Of a stretch of 64,000 bases of DNA, positions 55,149 through 63,733 are shown piece after piece. Under the pieces are notes generated by a model. It saw nothing but the letters and a program-made list of their open reading frames with translations. It was not told where the DNA came from and ran no database searches. The position numbers and the translations under genes are program-made. The stretch is from Nelumbo lutea (lineage: Eukaryota; Streptophyta; Magnoliopsida; Proteales; Nelumbonaceae). The stretch spans positions 26,858,193 through 26,922,192 of the forward strand of contig JAKGHH010000005.1 of assembly GCA_022828595.1 (NCBI GenBank). The letters are read 5' to 3'. Numbering within the stretch: the stretch's first letter is position 1; the number at the start of each line of letters is the position of its first letter.

Positions 55149-55157
55149 GAGGGGGAG
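55149..55157 (+). other. Element D polypurine tract
   Basis: GAGGGGGAG directly before the 3' LTR of D. Confidence 0.9.
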
Positions 55158-55312
55158 TGTTGGTGGGCCTATTTAGCATACTATGTTTTAATTTTATATT
55201 CTGTTATGAGCCTTTAGTTATTGAGCCTGAACTGGTTTTATTTCTTTGTACTGTCTAGGTGTCCCATCACTAATCAGGGCATTCTAGCATTTTTATTGTA
55301 ACATCTTAACGT

Positions 55313-55383
<71 letters not shown>

Positions 55384-55486
55384 TTCTAGGGCTGAGCCAG
55401 CTGAGAAGTCATTGCCACCCATACACTGTTCTCTTCTCTTCTCTCTCTTCTCTTCTTGCTCTTCTACTTCACCATTTCAGCAAACA
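55158..55486 (+). repeat. Element D 3' LTR
   Basis: 329 bp, TGTTGGTGGGCC start and CAGCAAACA end, with a 66-bp TA run at 55315-55380. Matches the 5' LTR from the GCCTTTAGTTATTG block onward. Confidence 0.92.
55315..55380. repeat. (TA)n microsatellite in D 3' LTR
   Basis: 66 bp of uninterrupted TA, about 20 bp longer than in the 5' LTR. Confidence 0.95.
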
Positions 55487-55620
55487 AGATTCAGATTAAG
55501 ATAGAGCAACCCTTGATTCTATATTGTAAGAACCAAGCTATCAACATTGCACATAAGCTGGTCCAGCATGAAAGGACTAAGAATTTTGAGATTGACAAAC
55601 AATTACCAACAAAACCACAC
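55487..55620 (+). pseudogene. Copia RNase H fragment right of element D
   Basis: Directly after the 3' LTR of D the plus strand reads KIKIEQPLILYCKN, then INIAHKLVQHERTKNFEIDK, the copia RNase H pattern (YCDN-A-NIAHNPVQHDRTKHIEIDR) with the usual Asp of YCDN changed to Lys. It ends abruptly; no polypurine tract or LTR follows before the MLO exon at 55733. It is either the right-hand remnant of relic Z or a separate old fragment. Confidence 0.7.
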
Positions 55621-55732
55621 ATAGCACACATATACTTGTCTTTTTCCAAGCTTACTTGAACAACTTATATAGTTGTGTACTAATAGAAGTATAGAAGTAA
55701 AATTAATTTGTATTTATAGGGTGTCATCTTAC

Positions 55733-55768
55733 CAAGGACCAAATAAATGTTGCCATTTCGAATGCATT
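55733..55768 (-). CDS. MLO-like gene, 36-bp exon (NAFEMATFIWSL)
   Basis: A 12-codon exon reads NAFEMATFIWSL, directly continuing ISFQ of the previous exon as in all MLO proteins (helix VI). Acceptor is CCATGCAG, donor is GTAAGA. It is the last host exon before the 44.8 kb retrotransposon-filled intron; the first retroelement-derived sequence (a copia RNase H fragment) starts within roughly 100 to 250 bases of its donor site. Splice sites and frame are intact. Confidence 0.93.
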
Positions 55769-55878
55769 CTGCATGGAACAGAAACTAGAAAAATCAAATT
55801 CATGGAAAATGGTGAACTTAAAGAATTAATCAGATATTTAATAGATGAGCGCAAAGGCAACAATTAGAAGAAAATCAC

Positions 55879-56049
55879 CTGAAAGGAGATAAACTGTATC
55901 AACTTCAACAGAATTTCCGGCTTCCCAAACCAAAAAAGACCATCACGTGGTTTTACTTGAGTCCCCACAGAAGGGCCCTTTGATTCCACAATTTCAAGAG
56001 CCAACAGTGATACAATATGTTGAAGTTTTGTACCAACCAACATGACTAG
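55879..56049 (-). CDS. MLO-like gene, exon encoding helix V and VI region
   Basis: This 171-bp exon (57 codons, phase 0 at both ends) begins [13 protein letters not shown] and contains the MLO signature [17 protein letters not shown] before ending LIQFISFQ. Acceptor is TTTCAAAG, donor is GTGATT. The VGTKLQHI and FWFGKPE blocks are among the most conserved in the family and lie on the cytosolic side around helices V and VI. This exon identifies the gene. Its frame is open throughout, in contrast to every retroelement ORF around it. Which MLO clade it belongs to cannot be settled from these exons alone. Confidence 0.95.
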
Positions 56050-56159
56050 CTTTGAAATATATTTTGAATAATAAGACATAGGAGAAAATAATAACCAAAA
56101 TCATGGATGAACAAAACATGCAAAAATTCCATACAGAAAAGAATAATATAGAAACTTAC

Positions 56160-56200
56160 TACAACAGGAACAAAAGAGAGCCAGAAGTAGATATTCAATC
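56160..56200 (-). CDS. MLO-like gene, 41-bp exon (start of helix V)
   Basis: A 41-bp exon lies between an acceptor TTTTACAG and a donor GTAAGT on the minus strand. Its first two bases complete a Gly codon left in phase 1 by the previous exon, and the remaining 13 codons read LNIYFWLSFVPVV. Joined to the flanking exons this is the conserved MLO stretch at the start of helix V. The exon is too short to be found as an ORF; it was recognised from the phase match on both sides and the family pattern. No lesion is visible. Confidence 0.9.
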
Positions 56201-56301
56201 CTGTAAAATATGGAGGATTTTCATATTTAAAGGATCAAAATATAAAAAAAAATGGAAAAGTATTTCACATCATTCTCTTATAAAATTTAATAAAATCTTA
56301 C

Positions 56302-56351
56302 CATGGATATTTATGAAGATGCACAATATGGCATAACTCCAAAGTATCCAG
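56302..56351 (-). CDS. MLO-like gene, exon encoding transmembrane helix IV
   Basis: This is the most 5' exon of the host MLO gene found in the window. Read on the minus strand after an acceptor ending TTTTGCAG, it gives WILWSYAILCIFINIH and ends in phase 1 at CATG|GTAAG. MLO proteins are plant-specific seven-pass membrane proteins, known for powdery-mildew susceptibility and for roles in pollen tubes and roots. The hydrophobic run matches helix IV. The first base completes a codon from an upstream exon that I could not find in the 7.6 kb up to the window end, so the upstream intron is also long. The family call is very secure because the following exons continue it in frame; the paralogue is not determined. 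Confidence 0.9.
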
Positions 56352-56520
56352 CTGCAAAATCAATAAAAAGAACTTCTAATTCAACTCATTTCAGGTACAA
56401 TTTTAATCAATTTTTTATGAAAATTCAAGTCATTCAGAATCTACCCCCCCCCACACACACACACAAAGCAGTTAACCAAACAAGAGGATCTATGGGGTCC
56501 ACACCATTGTAAAATGAGAT
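56352..56520. other. MLO intron with C/AC microsatellite
   Basis: AT-rich sequence upstream (gene direction) of the exon at 56302-56351. Only a run of nine C followed by (AC)n at 56444-56465 stands out. Confidence 0.6.
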
Positions 56521-57733
56521 GTCGAACCATCAGCTATTCAAGAACGATGGAGGAAGGTTTGGATCATTGCGGAAGGCAAAGTGGCACTGTGGAACAGCTA
56601 CTCCAAGGTTGAAGATGATGAGCTGGCTAGGGGGTTTACAGTTGAGATAAAGAGAATGGGAGGAAAAAGAAGCGGAAAGGAAGCGTCTGTCTCGGAAGAC
56701 GAACAGCCTTTTACCTTGGGTCAAGAAAAGAGTTCATCGGAAATGGAAAGCAAGTTAGATGTTTTCTAAAGAGGCAAACAACAGGGTGCTTCTTCCTACG
56801 GACAACGAGGTTTCTTCGAGAGACAGTTAAAAAAGGGAAAAATGCCAAACAGGTGTCTTTTTTTGGTTAAAAAAATGGGCCAGATGGGCTCGGTAGCTTG
56901 AAGAGCCAGCTAGGGCTGGATGGGAAAGACAGCTCAAAAGGTGTTGGGCCCAAGTCGGCCTGTTTTCCCAATGGGCCTCTCGATCACGTGTTGCTAAAGA
57001 ATAAGGAGATTATGGAAAGCAACTTATCTCTATCTTCGTCCCTACTAAGTTTTAAACAAGATCCTTTCATGAATCGTCTAAGAAAACGAAGAAGCTTGGC
57101 TGGAGATGGTTCAGGTAAAAGAAGTTGGGGAAGGGCTAGTAGTAAGTTCAAACGATTGAAGGCAAAGAAATCAGAAGGCTTTAAAAGTCAAGTTTCAAAA
57201 CTTCCCTGGAGTGTTGGAAAGAGGAAGAAAGAGGTTTGTGAGTGGGTGACCACAAGGTTTATCAGCTCTGATGAGACGAGTTCGCCAAAATGCACGAGAA
57301 GCTCGAAGTGTGAAGTGCCTCTTTTGGATCAACCAAAGAGTTTGTAAAGTTTGGTTTTGAAATAAGGGAGAATCACGGTGACTCAATGACATTAAGACCT
57401 CAGATCTAGCAGAGTTTGAAGGGGATGGTGCAAATGTTCTAGACAGTGTGTCAAAGAGCAATGCAAGCCCAAGAACGTTTGACAGTAGGGAGTTAGACCA
57501 GATGTTCGGGAGAGAAACAATTGTAGCAGAATTGGATCAGATGTATGAGGAAAGCGGGAGAAAATCGGCGGCAGTGGGTAAATTAGGGGTGGACCTGGGT
57601 AGGAGAAGGAATGGATGAACCTCAGAGAATCTTGTTAATGACATGCTTAAGATAGGGGAGCTCAGAAAATCCAAAGGCTCCGGAAACAGGCAGCTGGTTC
57701 ATGTGACCAAAGTTCTTCACAGGCTTAAGGGCT
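56521..57733 (+). other. Unclassified coding-like stretch, left part
   Basis: Base composition changes from AT-rich intron to purine-rich, coding-like sequence. Plus-strand frames include LWNSYSKVEDDELARGFTVE (56581 on) and a 149-codon Lys/Arg/Ser-rich frame (56898-57347) with RSWGRASSKFKRLKAKKSEG and KRKKEVCEWVTTRF. I do not recognise a domain. It is in an MLO intron and is interrupted by copia K; the text seems to continue at 62004. A decayed non-LTR element or captured gene piece is possible, but no reverse transcriptase, poly-A tail or TSD was seen. Confidence 0.4.
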
Positions 57734-57984
57734 TGTAGAGGACTGCCCTGTAGAGACTAGAGACTGAAATCTACCCGCAGGGCTATTTTTGTACTTTTAC
57801 TCTTCTTTGTTGTATAACTATTATTTGTACTCTCTCTTTCTGTATATTAAGGGCAGATCTGTCCTTCTACCTTTTAATATAAAAATATCTTTTAAGATGT
57901 TGACTGACACAAGGTGTCACACACACCATTCGGCTGTGTTCTCTTCTCTCTCTCTCTCTTTCTAACTTTCGATCCAACTCTGAC
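57734..57984 (+). repeat. Element K 5' LTR
   Basis: Ends CTCTGACA before the PBS. TGTAGAG occurs at both 57734 and 57749; comparison with the 3' LTR favours 57749 for sequence match and 57734 for the TSD. Confidence 0.85.
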
Positions 57985-57996
57985 ATGGTATCAGAG
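57985..57996 (+). other. Element K primer-binding site
   Basis: TGGTATCAGAGC after LTR end TGACA. Confidence 0.9.
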
Positions 57997-58371
57997 CAGG
58001 TCACGACCTGAACTTTTCACATAACATCCAGGAAGTTCTTGAGTGTCTTTTTAATCATCTTCCTAGATCGGCTACAGATCTGTTTCCTGGACTGCTGCAC
58101 CCTCGGATTCACCTTTCTTCTCAGATCTCCCTATAGAGACATCGGATCAGCCTGAAATTTTAGATCCGGTGTCGCCCATAGCAGATCTACTGAATCCCTT
58201 TGGCTTGGTTTGGATCGGTTTTGTCTTTGAGGGGTTTTGATCCACTCTTCAGTTCGGCAGAACTTTATAGTTGCCTTTTTTAGACACCAGTAGAAAGGTA
58301 TTCTCCTTTTCTTTCTCTGGTTCGAATTTTTTTGGTTTCTGGAAGTGTGTATTGTTGCCTTTTGTCTTCCA

Positions 58372-59300
58372 ATGGCATCAGAAAGGGTGGAGGTTCTTCC
58401 TATTAAGTTCAGTGGTACGAACTACGCATTATGGAAGTTCAACTTTCAGTTCCATGTCGAAGATAAGGGTTTTTGGGGATACCTAGATGGATCTGTATCT
58501 AAACTTGATGACTCTAACATTAAGGGACTTAATCAGTGGAAGATCGACAACGCAAAAACTGCATCATGGATTCTAGGCTCAATGGAAACTGATATTGCTA
58601 TCCCTATGAAAGGGTACAGGACAGCCTATGAGATGTATCAATATCTCGAGAAAGTTTATTAGCAATCGAATACCTCTAGACAGTATCAAATAGAGGTTGG
58701 CATTTTCTCATACTATTAGGGAGATAGAAAGGTCCAGGAATATTATGCCGGATTCATCAACCTTTGGGCAGAATATGAGTTAGTTCACATGGGAGAGGAT
58801 CCTTCAGACTATTGTGTTAAATACATGAATGAACACTTTAACAGGAGAAAAATTATGCATTTCCTAATGCATCTAAGCCAGAGTTTGAAGTTGTCCAATC
58901 TAATATCCTAAGCCGAGGAACACTTCTTGACTTAGATATCCTTGGGGAGATTTTGAAAGCGGAAACCAGATTGACTACACATACTGCACTGGATGGATGG
59001 AAGGATTCCAACATTGATGTTGTCTTCCCGGAAACTAAACCAAAAGGGAATAAGGATTTTTCTAAGATACAGTGTTATGAATGTAAGGAGTATAGGCACG
59101 TTGTCTCCCATTTTAAGAAGAAAAACACATGCACCAATTGCAATCACGTCGACCACATTATCACTGAATGTCCTACCCGGCCTCAGAAAGGTAGTGGGCC
59201 GAATCAGAAGAAAGGGAACTATAAGGCCTATCAGACTGTTGTAGATGGTTCAGATGCCTCCTCCTCTATCACTTCTGTAGCTAGTCAATACGACACTCCA
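58372..59300 (+). pseudogene. Element K gag (broken)
   Basis: Starts MASERVEVLPIKFSGTNYAL at 58372, the copia gag N-terminus, then FHVEDKGFWGYLDGS and TASWILGSMETDIAIPMKGY. A TAG at 58660-58662 and later frameshifts interrupt it. The frame 58953-59312 has CYECKEYRHVVSHFKKKNTC and CTNCNHVDHIITEC, two Cys/His knuckle-like units in tandem, the first degenerate. It runs directly into integrase text at about 59300. Confidence 0.88.
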
Positions 59301-59301
59301 G

Positions 59302-60240
59302 TTGGGATATAAGTACTTTGTAACCTTTATTGATGACTACACCCGTTTCACGTGGGCTTATTTTCTTCAAAAGAAATCTGAAGTGCACACTGTATTTAAA
59401 CACTTCCACACCTATGTTAGTACCCAAATTGATGCTCGAATCTGCGTGCTACGATCAGATTTAGGGGGAGAGTATATTGATGAGGATTTCCAAAATTACT
59501 TAAAACAACATGGAATTCAACCCCAAAAATCCTGTCCAGGCACCCCACAACAAAACGGAGTAGCAGAAAGGAAGAATGGGCATATCTTGAGTGTAGTCAG
59601 AACTCTTCTGCATGATTCTCATGTACCCTTTTGGTTTTGGGTGGAGGTGGCCAGCACTACTGTGTATCTCATAAGTCGTCTTCAATCATCTGCTTTGAAC
59701 AACTCTTCTCCTTTTCAATTTCTTTTTTCCCAAACCCCCAGACCTGTCCATGCTCAGGGTCTTTGGTTGTGCTTGTGTTTGTCCACCTCCCACCTCATGA
59801 ACACACAAAGTTAACTATATAAGCAGCTTTGTGTGCCTTTATGGGGTATAGTTCTAAACATAAAGGGTTCCTTTTCTATGATCCTTCAGTTCATCGTCTT
59901 AGAATCTCTCGTAATGTAGTTTTTCTTGAAAGTGTGTCCTTTTCTGAACATATTGTAAAATTCCCAAGTCCTTTTATATCCTTGTTGCACATTTTTTATT
60001 CTACAGGTGCCTCAGATATTCCATTGTCTCCTCCGCAACAACTCCAGACCTACTTCAGGAAGCAACGGCCTTCTTCAGTCTCCATCCCCCCTCTACTCTG
60101 CCTCTAGTTGCTGATCCGGTCACTCCAGCTACCTTAGTAAGTGTACTGGAACCTCCTCTTGAACCCATTGCTCCCACTTTACATTGTTCCTCTAAAATTT
60201 CTTGCCCACCTAACCGTTATGGTTTTTTCACCAGACCATA
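59302..60240 (+). pseudogene. Element K integrase (first catalytic Asp deleted)
   Basis: Begins GYKYFVTFIDDYTRFTWAYF, so protease, the pre-integrase zinc region and the DVWGP Asp are all absent. LRSDLGGEYIDEDF and NGVAERKNGHILS keep the second Asp and the Glu. The frame is open to 59814, then shifts; the C-terminal text (GCACVCPPPTS and FMGYSSKHKGFLFYDP) is readable in other frames to about 59960, followed by a poorly conserved linker. Confidence 0.87.
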
Positions 60241-60259
60241 GCTCCTTTGTCGTTGTTTT

Positions 60260-61771
60260 CTCTACCACGGACATTCCCAAATCTTACTAGCAAGCTATAA
60301 CAGACCCACACTGGAAAGATGCCATGGACTCTGAGAGTCGAGCCCTTCTTGAGAATGACACCTGGGACCTGTTCAAAGCTCCACCTAAGACATCTCTTAT
60401 AGGAGGTAGATAGGTCTACTCTGTGAAACTAAAATATGATGGAAGCCTAGACAGATACAAAGCTAGGCTGGTCGCACAAGGCTACAAACAGAAGTATGGG
60501 ATAAACTATGAGGAGTCAAGAATTCATTAGATGGTTGTATCTGCATCCAAACAATGGACAATTCATTAGATGGATGTAAAGAATGCTTTTCTACATGGGG
60601 AGTTGAAAGAGACAGTCTATATGAAGCCCCCTCCAGGATATTATACAGACCCACAACTTGTTTGTCGCCTGAAGAAGTCACTTTATGGGCTGAAGCAAGC
60701 ACCTAGGGCCTGGTTTAAGAAGTTCAGATCCGTCTCCATTGATGCTGGCTTTATCCAGAGTTCTTTCAATTATTCCTTATTCATCTTAAGGCGGAAGCAG
60801 AGAGCAACGATATTACTCCTCTATGTTGATGATATACTCATTACAAGGGATGACACAGAAGGGATAACTAGGCTACAACAGTTACTCAATGAGTCCTTTC
60901 AGATGAAGGACCTAGGGCCTTTGACATACTTCTTGGGACTTGAAGTGAGCAGAAACTCTCAGGGCTATTTTGTTAATCAACAAAAGTATGCAACTGATCT
61001 TGTTAAACTGGCAAATCTTTAGTGACTCTAAGATTGTGGACACCCCACTAGAACTGAACCTGAAACTCAGCAAAGATGATGGTTCTCCTCTGGAAGAGCC
61101 TACCCTTTATCGTCAGCTAGTGGGCAGTTTAATCTACCTCACCATGACTCGGCCAAATATATCTTATGCAATTCAAATAGTAAGCCAGTTCGTGTCTTCC
61201 CCAAGACAACCACATTTATCTGCAGTTCATCGAATCATTAGATATGTGCAAGGCACCTTGTCACACGGGATATTCCTCTCTTCCTCATCCCCTATTAGTC
61301 TTATGGCCTATGCGGATGCTGATTGGGCTAGATGCCCTGACACCCGATGGTCCACTACTGGCTGGTGTGTTTTCTTAGGCAACTCTCTTATCTCATGGAA
61401 GTGCAAGAAACAAGCCACTGTGTCCAAATCTTCCACTGAAGCCGAATACATGGTTGTCTTTCGTGTGTAGTGAGATCATATGGCTTCGGGCTCTTCTATT
61501 TGAAATGCTTAATGAGCCATCATCGTCTGTCCCTCTCCGTGCAGACAATATTAGTGCAATTAAAATTGCTTCCAACCCCATCTTCCACGAGTGCACCAAA
61601 CACATAGAAGTTGATTGCCATTTCTTCCGCGATCTCTTTCTTAAGGGTATCATATCTCTTCCTCATGTCTCCTCTGGGCTCCAACTAGCAGACCAGTTGA
61701 CTAAAGCAATGACTCGGGCTCGAGATCTATTTCTCATGGACAAACTGATGCTTATTCCTAGGCATCAGTTT
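60260..61771 (+). pseudogene. Element K reverse transcriptase and RNase H (broken)
   Basis: RVT_2 begins near 60300 (WKDAMDSESRALLENDTWDL). Stops are near 60410, 60528 and 60568, and part of the fingers between ETF-PV and QMDVKNAF is shortened. The frame 60570-61022 has [35 protein letters not shown], an intact [13 protein letters not shown] and [16 protein letters not shown] frameshift near 61020 leads to 60970-61470 with LVGSLIYLTMTRPNISYAI, YADADWARCPDTRWS and STEAEYM. Another shift leads to LRADNISAIKIASNPIFHEC and VDCHFFRDLF. Confidence 0.9.
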
Positions 61772-61780
61772 GAAGGGGAG
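61772..61780 (+). other. Element K polypurine tract
   Basis: GAAGGGGAG directly before the 3' LTR. Confidence 0.85.
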
Positions 61781-62003
61781 TGTAGAGACTGAAATCTAGC
61801 CGCAAGGCTATTTTTGTACTTTTACTCTTCTTTGTTGCATAACTATTATTTGTACTCTCTATATTGTATATTATGGGTATATCTATCCTTTTACCTTTTA
61901 ATATAAATATATCTTTTAGGTTGTCGACTAACAGAAGGTGTCGCACCCACCATTCGGCTGTGTTCTCTTCTCTCTTTTTCTGACTTTCAATTTGACTCTA
62001 ACA
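61781..62003 (+). repeat. Element K 3' LTR
   Basis: 223 bp, TGTAGAGACTGAAATC start, GACTCTAACA end. Confidence 0.9.
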
Positions 62004-62753
62004 GGCTCCTATGTCAGATTCAAGAGAAGTATAAAAGAAAAGGAGTGAAAATGAATGTTAAACGGTCCTTTTCGAAAGACAGACAAGGTTATTTCTATGG
62101 AGTTAGACCCAGCTAACACAATGCCAGCTTCTTTTCCATTCTCCCAAAAAGATGAGGATTCCTCAAGGGAGAAGTCAGAAAGAACTGGTTTAGAGGTCAT
62201 CAATGAGAAGATAAGGATAACTTTACTGATAAGGAGGATAGTGAAAAGGTGGAGTAGGAGGGAGGGGGGAAGGATGAAAGAATGGAAGTGGAGAATAACA
62301 GGGTAGCCACAGATTTTTAGCCTGAGGAACAAAAGGATAAGAAAGAGGGGGGAAGGAAGTTAGGGGGAGGTGGATTCAAAGAGTCTTCTCAAGAAGGGGG
62401 TGAGGCCTGGGAGGAAGGTGAAGGGGGAGATAAAGGAATAGTGGATGAAGAATAATGGGTTGTCTGCTAAGTAGCAGTTGGGGAAGGAGGTTTTATTTGA
62501 GGGTTGTAGAAAGCTCGGGTCTGACGGGGAGTAGGGAGTTCTCTTCTGTTATATTGCCTTTGAGTTTCAGTGCATCATGCTCAGAGGTTCAAGCTGTGAG
62601 TGAAAGGGGGTGGATTGCGTATCTTTCGTTGTTATGCTTTTGGATCCTGGATTTTATTTGTGTGTTTCTGCAGATGTTTCAAATTCTGGGTTTTAGTTTT
62701 ATGTTTCTTTTGGGGTGGTTGGTTTAGTAAGAGTTTTATGTGAAGAAACTCGT
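62004..62753 (+). other. Unclassified coding-like stretch, right part
   Basis: Continues the purine-rich, G-rich style of 56521-57733 after element K (KGSYVRFKRS can be read across the insertion). It contains AGGGGGGAAGG-type purine runs at 62255-62450, then a T-rich part from about 62560. No protein family is recognised. Confidence 0.35.
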
Positions 62754-62983
62754 TGATGTACCATGTTACCGTAGTTCCTATTGCATTGCATCTGAGTGAT
62801 GTATATTTTATTATTTTCTCTTCAGCCCTACAAGGGTTTTTCTGTAATTAATTTTTGTTGCCCTACAAGGGCCTCTCTGTAAATACTCTAATTTGTTTAT
62901 CTATATAAGGGCCCCTTGGGGTAGGGTCTAAGCATCCATTCTTCATCCCCAGAATTCTGTATTCTGCTCTGGGTCTATTGACA
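62754..62983 (+). repeat. Element L 5' LTR (start uncertain)
   Basis: Ends GTCTATTGACA before the PBS; TATA-like CTATATAAGG near 62900. Two copies of CCCTACAAGGG lie near 62825 and 62861. Confidence 0.6.
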
Positions 62984-62995
62984 TGGTATCAGAGT
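62984..62995 (+). other. Element L primer-binding site
   Basis: TGGTATCAGAGT, one mismatch to the usual site. Confidence 0.85.
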
Positions 62996-63733
62996 AAGCT
63001 GCTCTATAATTTCTGCTCTTTCCTTGCTCATTTCTGACTGGTTGTGTCACCCAGATCTTTTTTTTTTTTCTCACTCAAAACACCAGTGGAAACTGACAAG
63101 TCTTGGATGAGTTCTGGTCTTCTCTCCTGGGCAACAACAGACTTTTTCCTCCTTCTGTGTACTGATTTCTCCAGGGCGGCAGCAGCTTGGCTCCATATGG
63201 TTCAGTTTTGAATAGCTATAGACCAAGGAATCTCAACAGTCTGGCTTCTTCCTCCCTCAACAGCAACAATTTTGATCCTTTTTTTCTGGTTTTCTCATGC
63301 TTCGGACTGACGAACTTCAATAGACATAAAGTCTTCTCTTCAAGCTGCTCTGGAAAACTTCTCATTTCAGGCTGGTGTATCTCACTATTGTCTTAATTGA
63401 CTATTATCAGTCCTTGGAACCCTAGTTTTGTGCTGCCCTAGGGTATTTTCTTTTCAATTATCAGTCCTTGGAACCCTAGTTTGTGTTGTCTTAAGCTTGT
63501 GCTGTTCTGGGCTGTTTATTGGAGGATTTCGATTCCTCTATAGAGTGACTTATCCTAGCTGAAGTTGCTCTGGTTTGGTGTTGTTTTGGGATCAGATTTC
63601 ATTGCTATTTGATATTAATATTTTTTTGAGAAATATTGTGTTCGTCTGAGGTGATTCATTGCCTAGTTTATTGCTGATTTAAGTGAACATCAGTGTTACT
63701 ATCCTTTTCCTGGGTTCATTTTGCTTATTAAAG

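Larger units (their letters stand above)
18299..55486 (+). mobile_element. Ty1/copia element D, host of a six-level nest
   Basis: D runs from a truncated 5' LTR (about 18299-18552) to its 3' LTR (55158-55486). Its own sequence is about 4.7 kb; the rest of the 37 kb is inserted: a MITE (20675-21177), E (21319-26801) and F (27031-53540). The pieces of D join correctly across each insert when compared with element B, which belongs to the same family. The leader 18565-18880 has no other feature. No TSD is visible because the first 50 or so bases of the 5' LTR are missing. Gag, protease and RT each carry internal deletions. Confidence 0.9.
10884..55732 (-). other. Giant MLO intron, about 44.8 kb, filled by nested retrotransposons
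   Basis: The interval between MLO exons 55733-55768 (donor GTAAGA) and 10816-10883 (acceptor TTATTAG) holds copia relic Z, elements C, D, E, F, G, H, I, J and N, a gypsy fragment and a MITE. The plain, non-repeat part is about 0.9 kb at the 3' side (10884-11790) and about 0.1 kb at the 5' side. Introns at this position of MLO genes are normally short, so essentially the whole length is explained by insertions. Whether it is still spliced cannot be seen from DNA. Confidence 0.85.
57734..62003 (+). mobile_element. Ty1/copia element K, internally deleted
   Basis: LTRs are about 57734/57749-57984 and 61781-62003; PBS 57985-57996; polypurine tract GAAGGGGAG 61772-61780. A 4-bp match GGCT flanks both ends (57730-57733, 62004-62007), so the TSD is imperfect, and the 5' LTR start carries a 15-bp repeat of TGTAGAG. 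The leader 57997-58371 has no other feature. Gag has two Cys-rich units, and the element lacks protease and the pre-integrase region. It is a different lineage from those in the nest. Confidence 0.88.

Noticed and set aside
55864..56079. Reading the MLO exon as starting at an ATG at 56079
   Set aside because: The bases before CTAGTCATG are intron; an AG acceptor and phase match with the 41-bp exon place the exon start at 56049.
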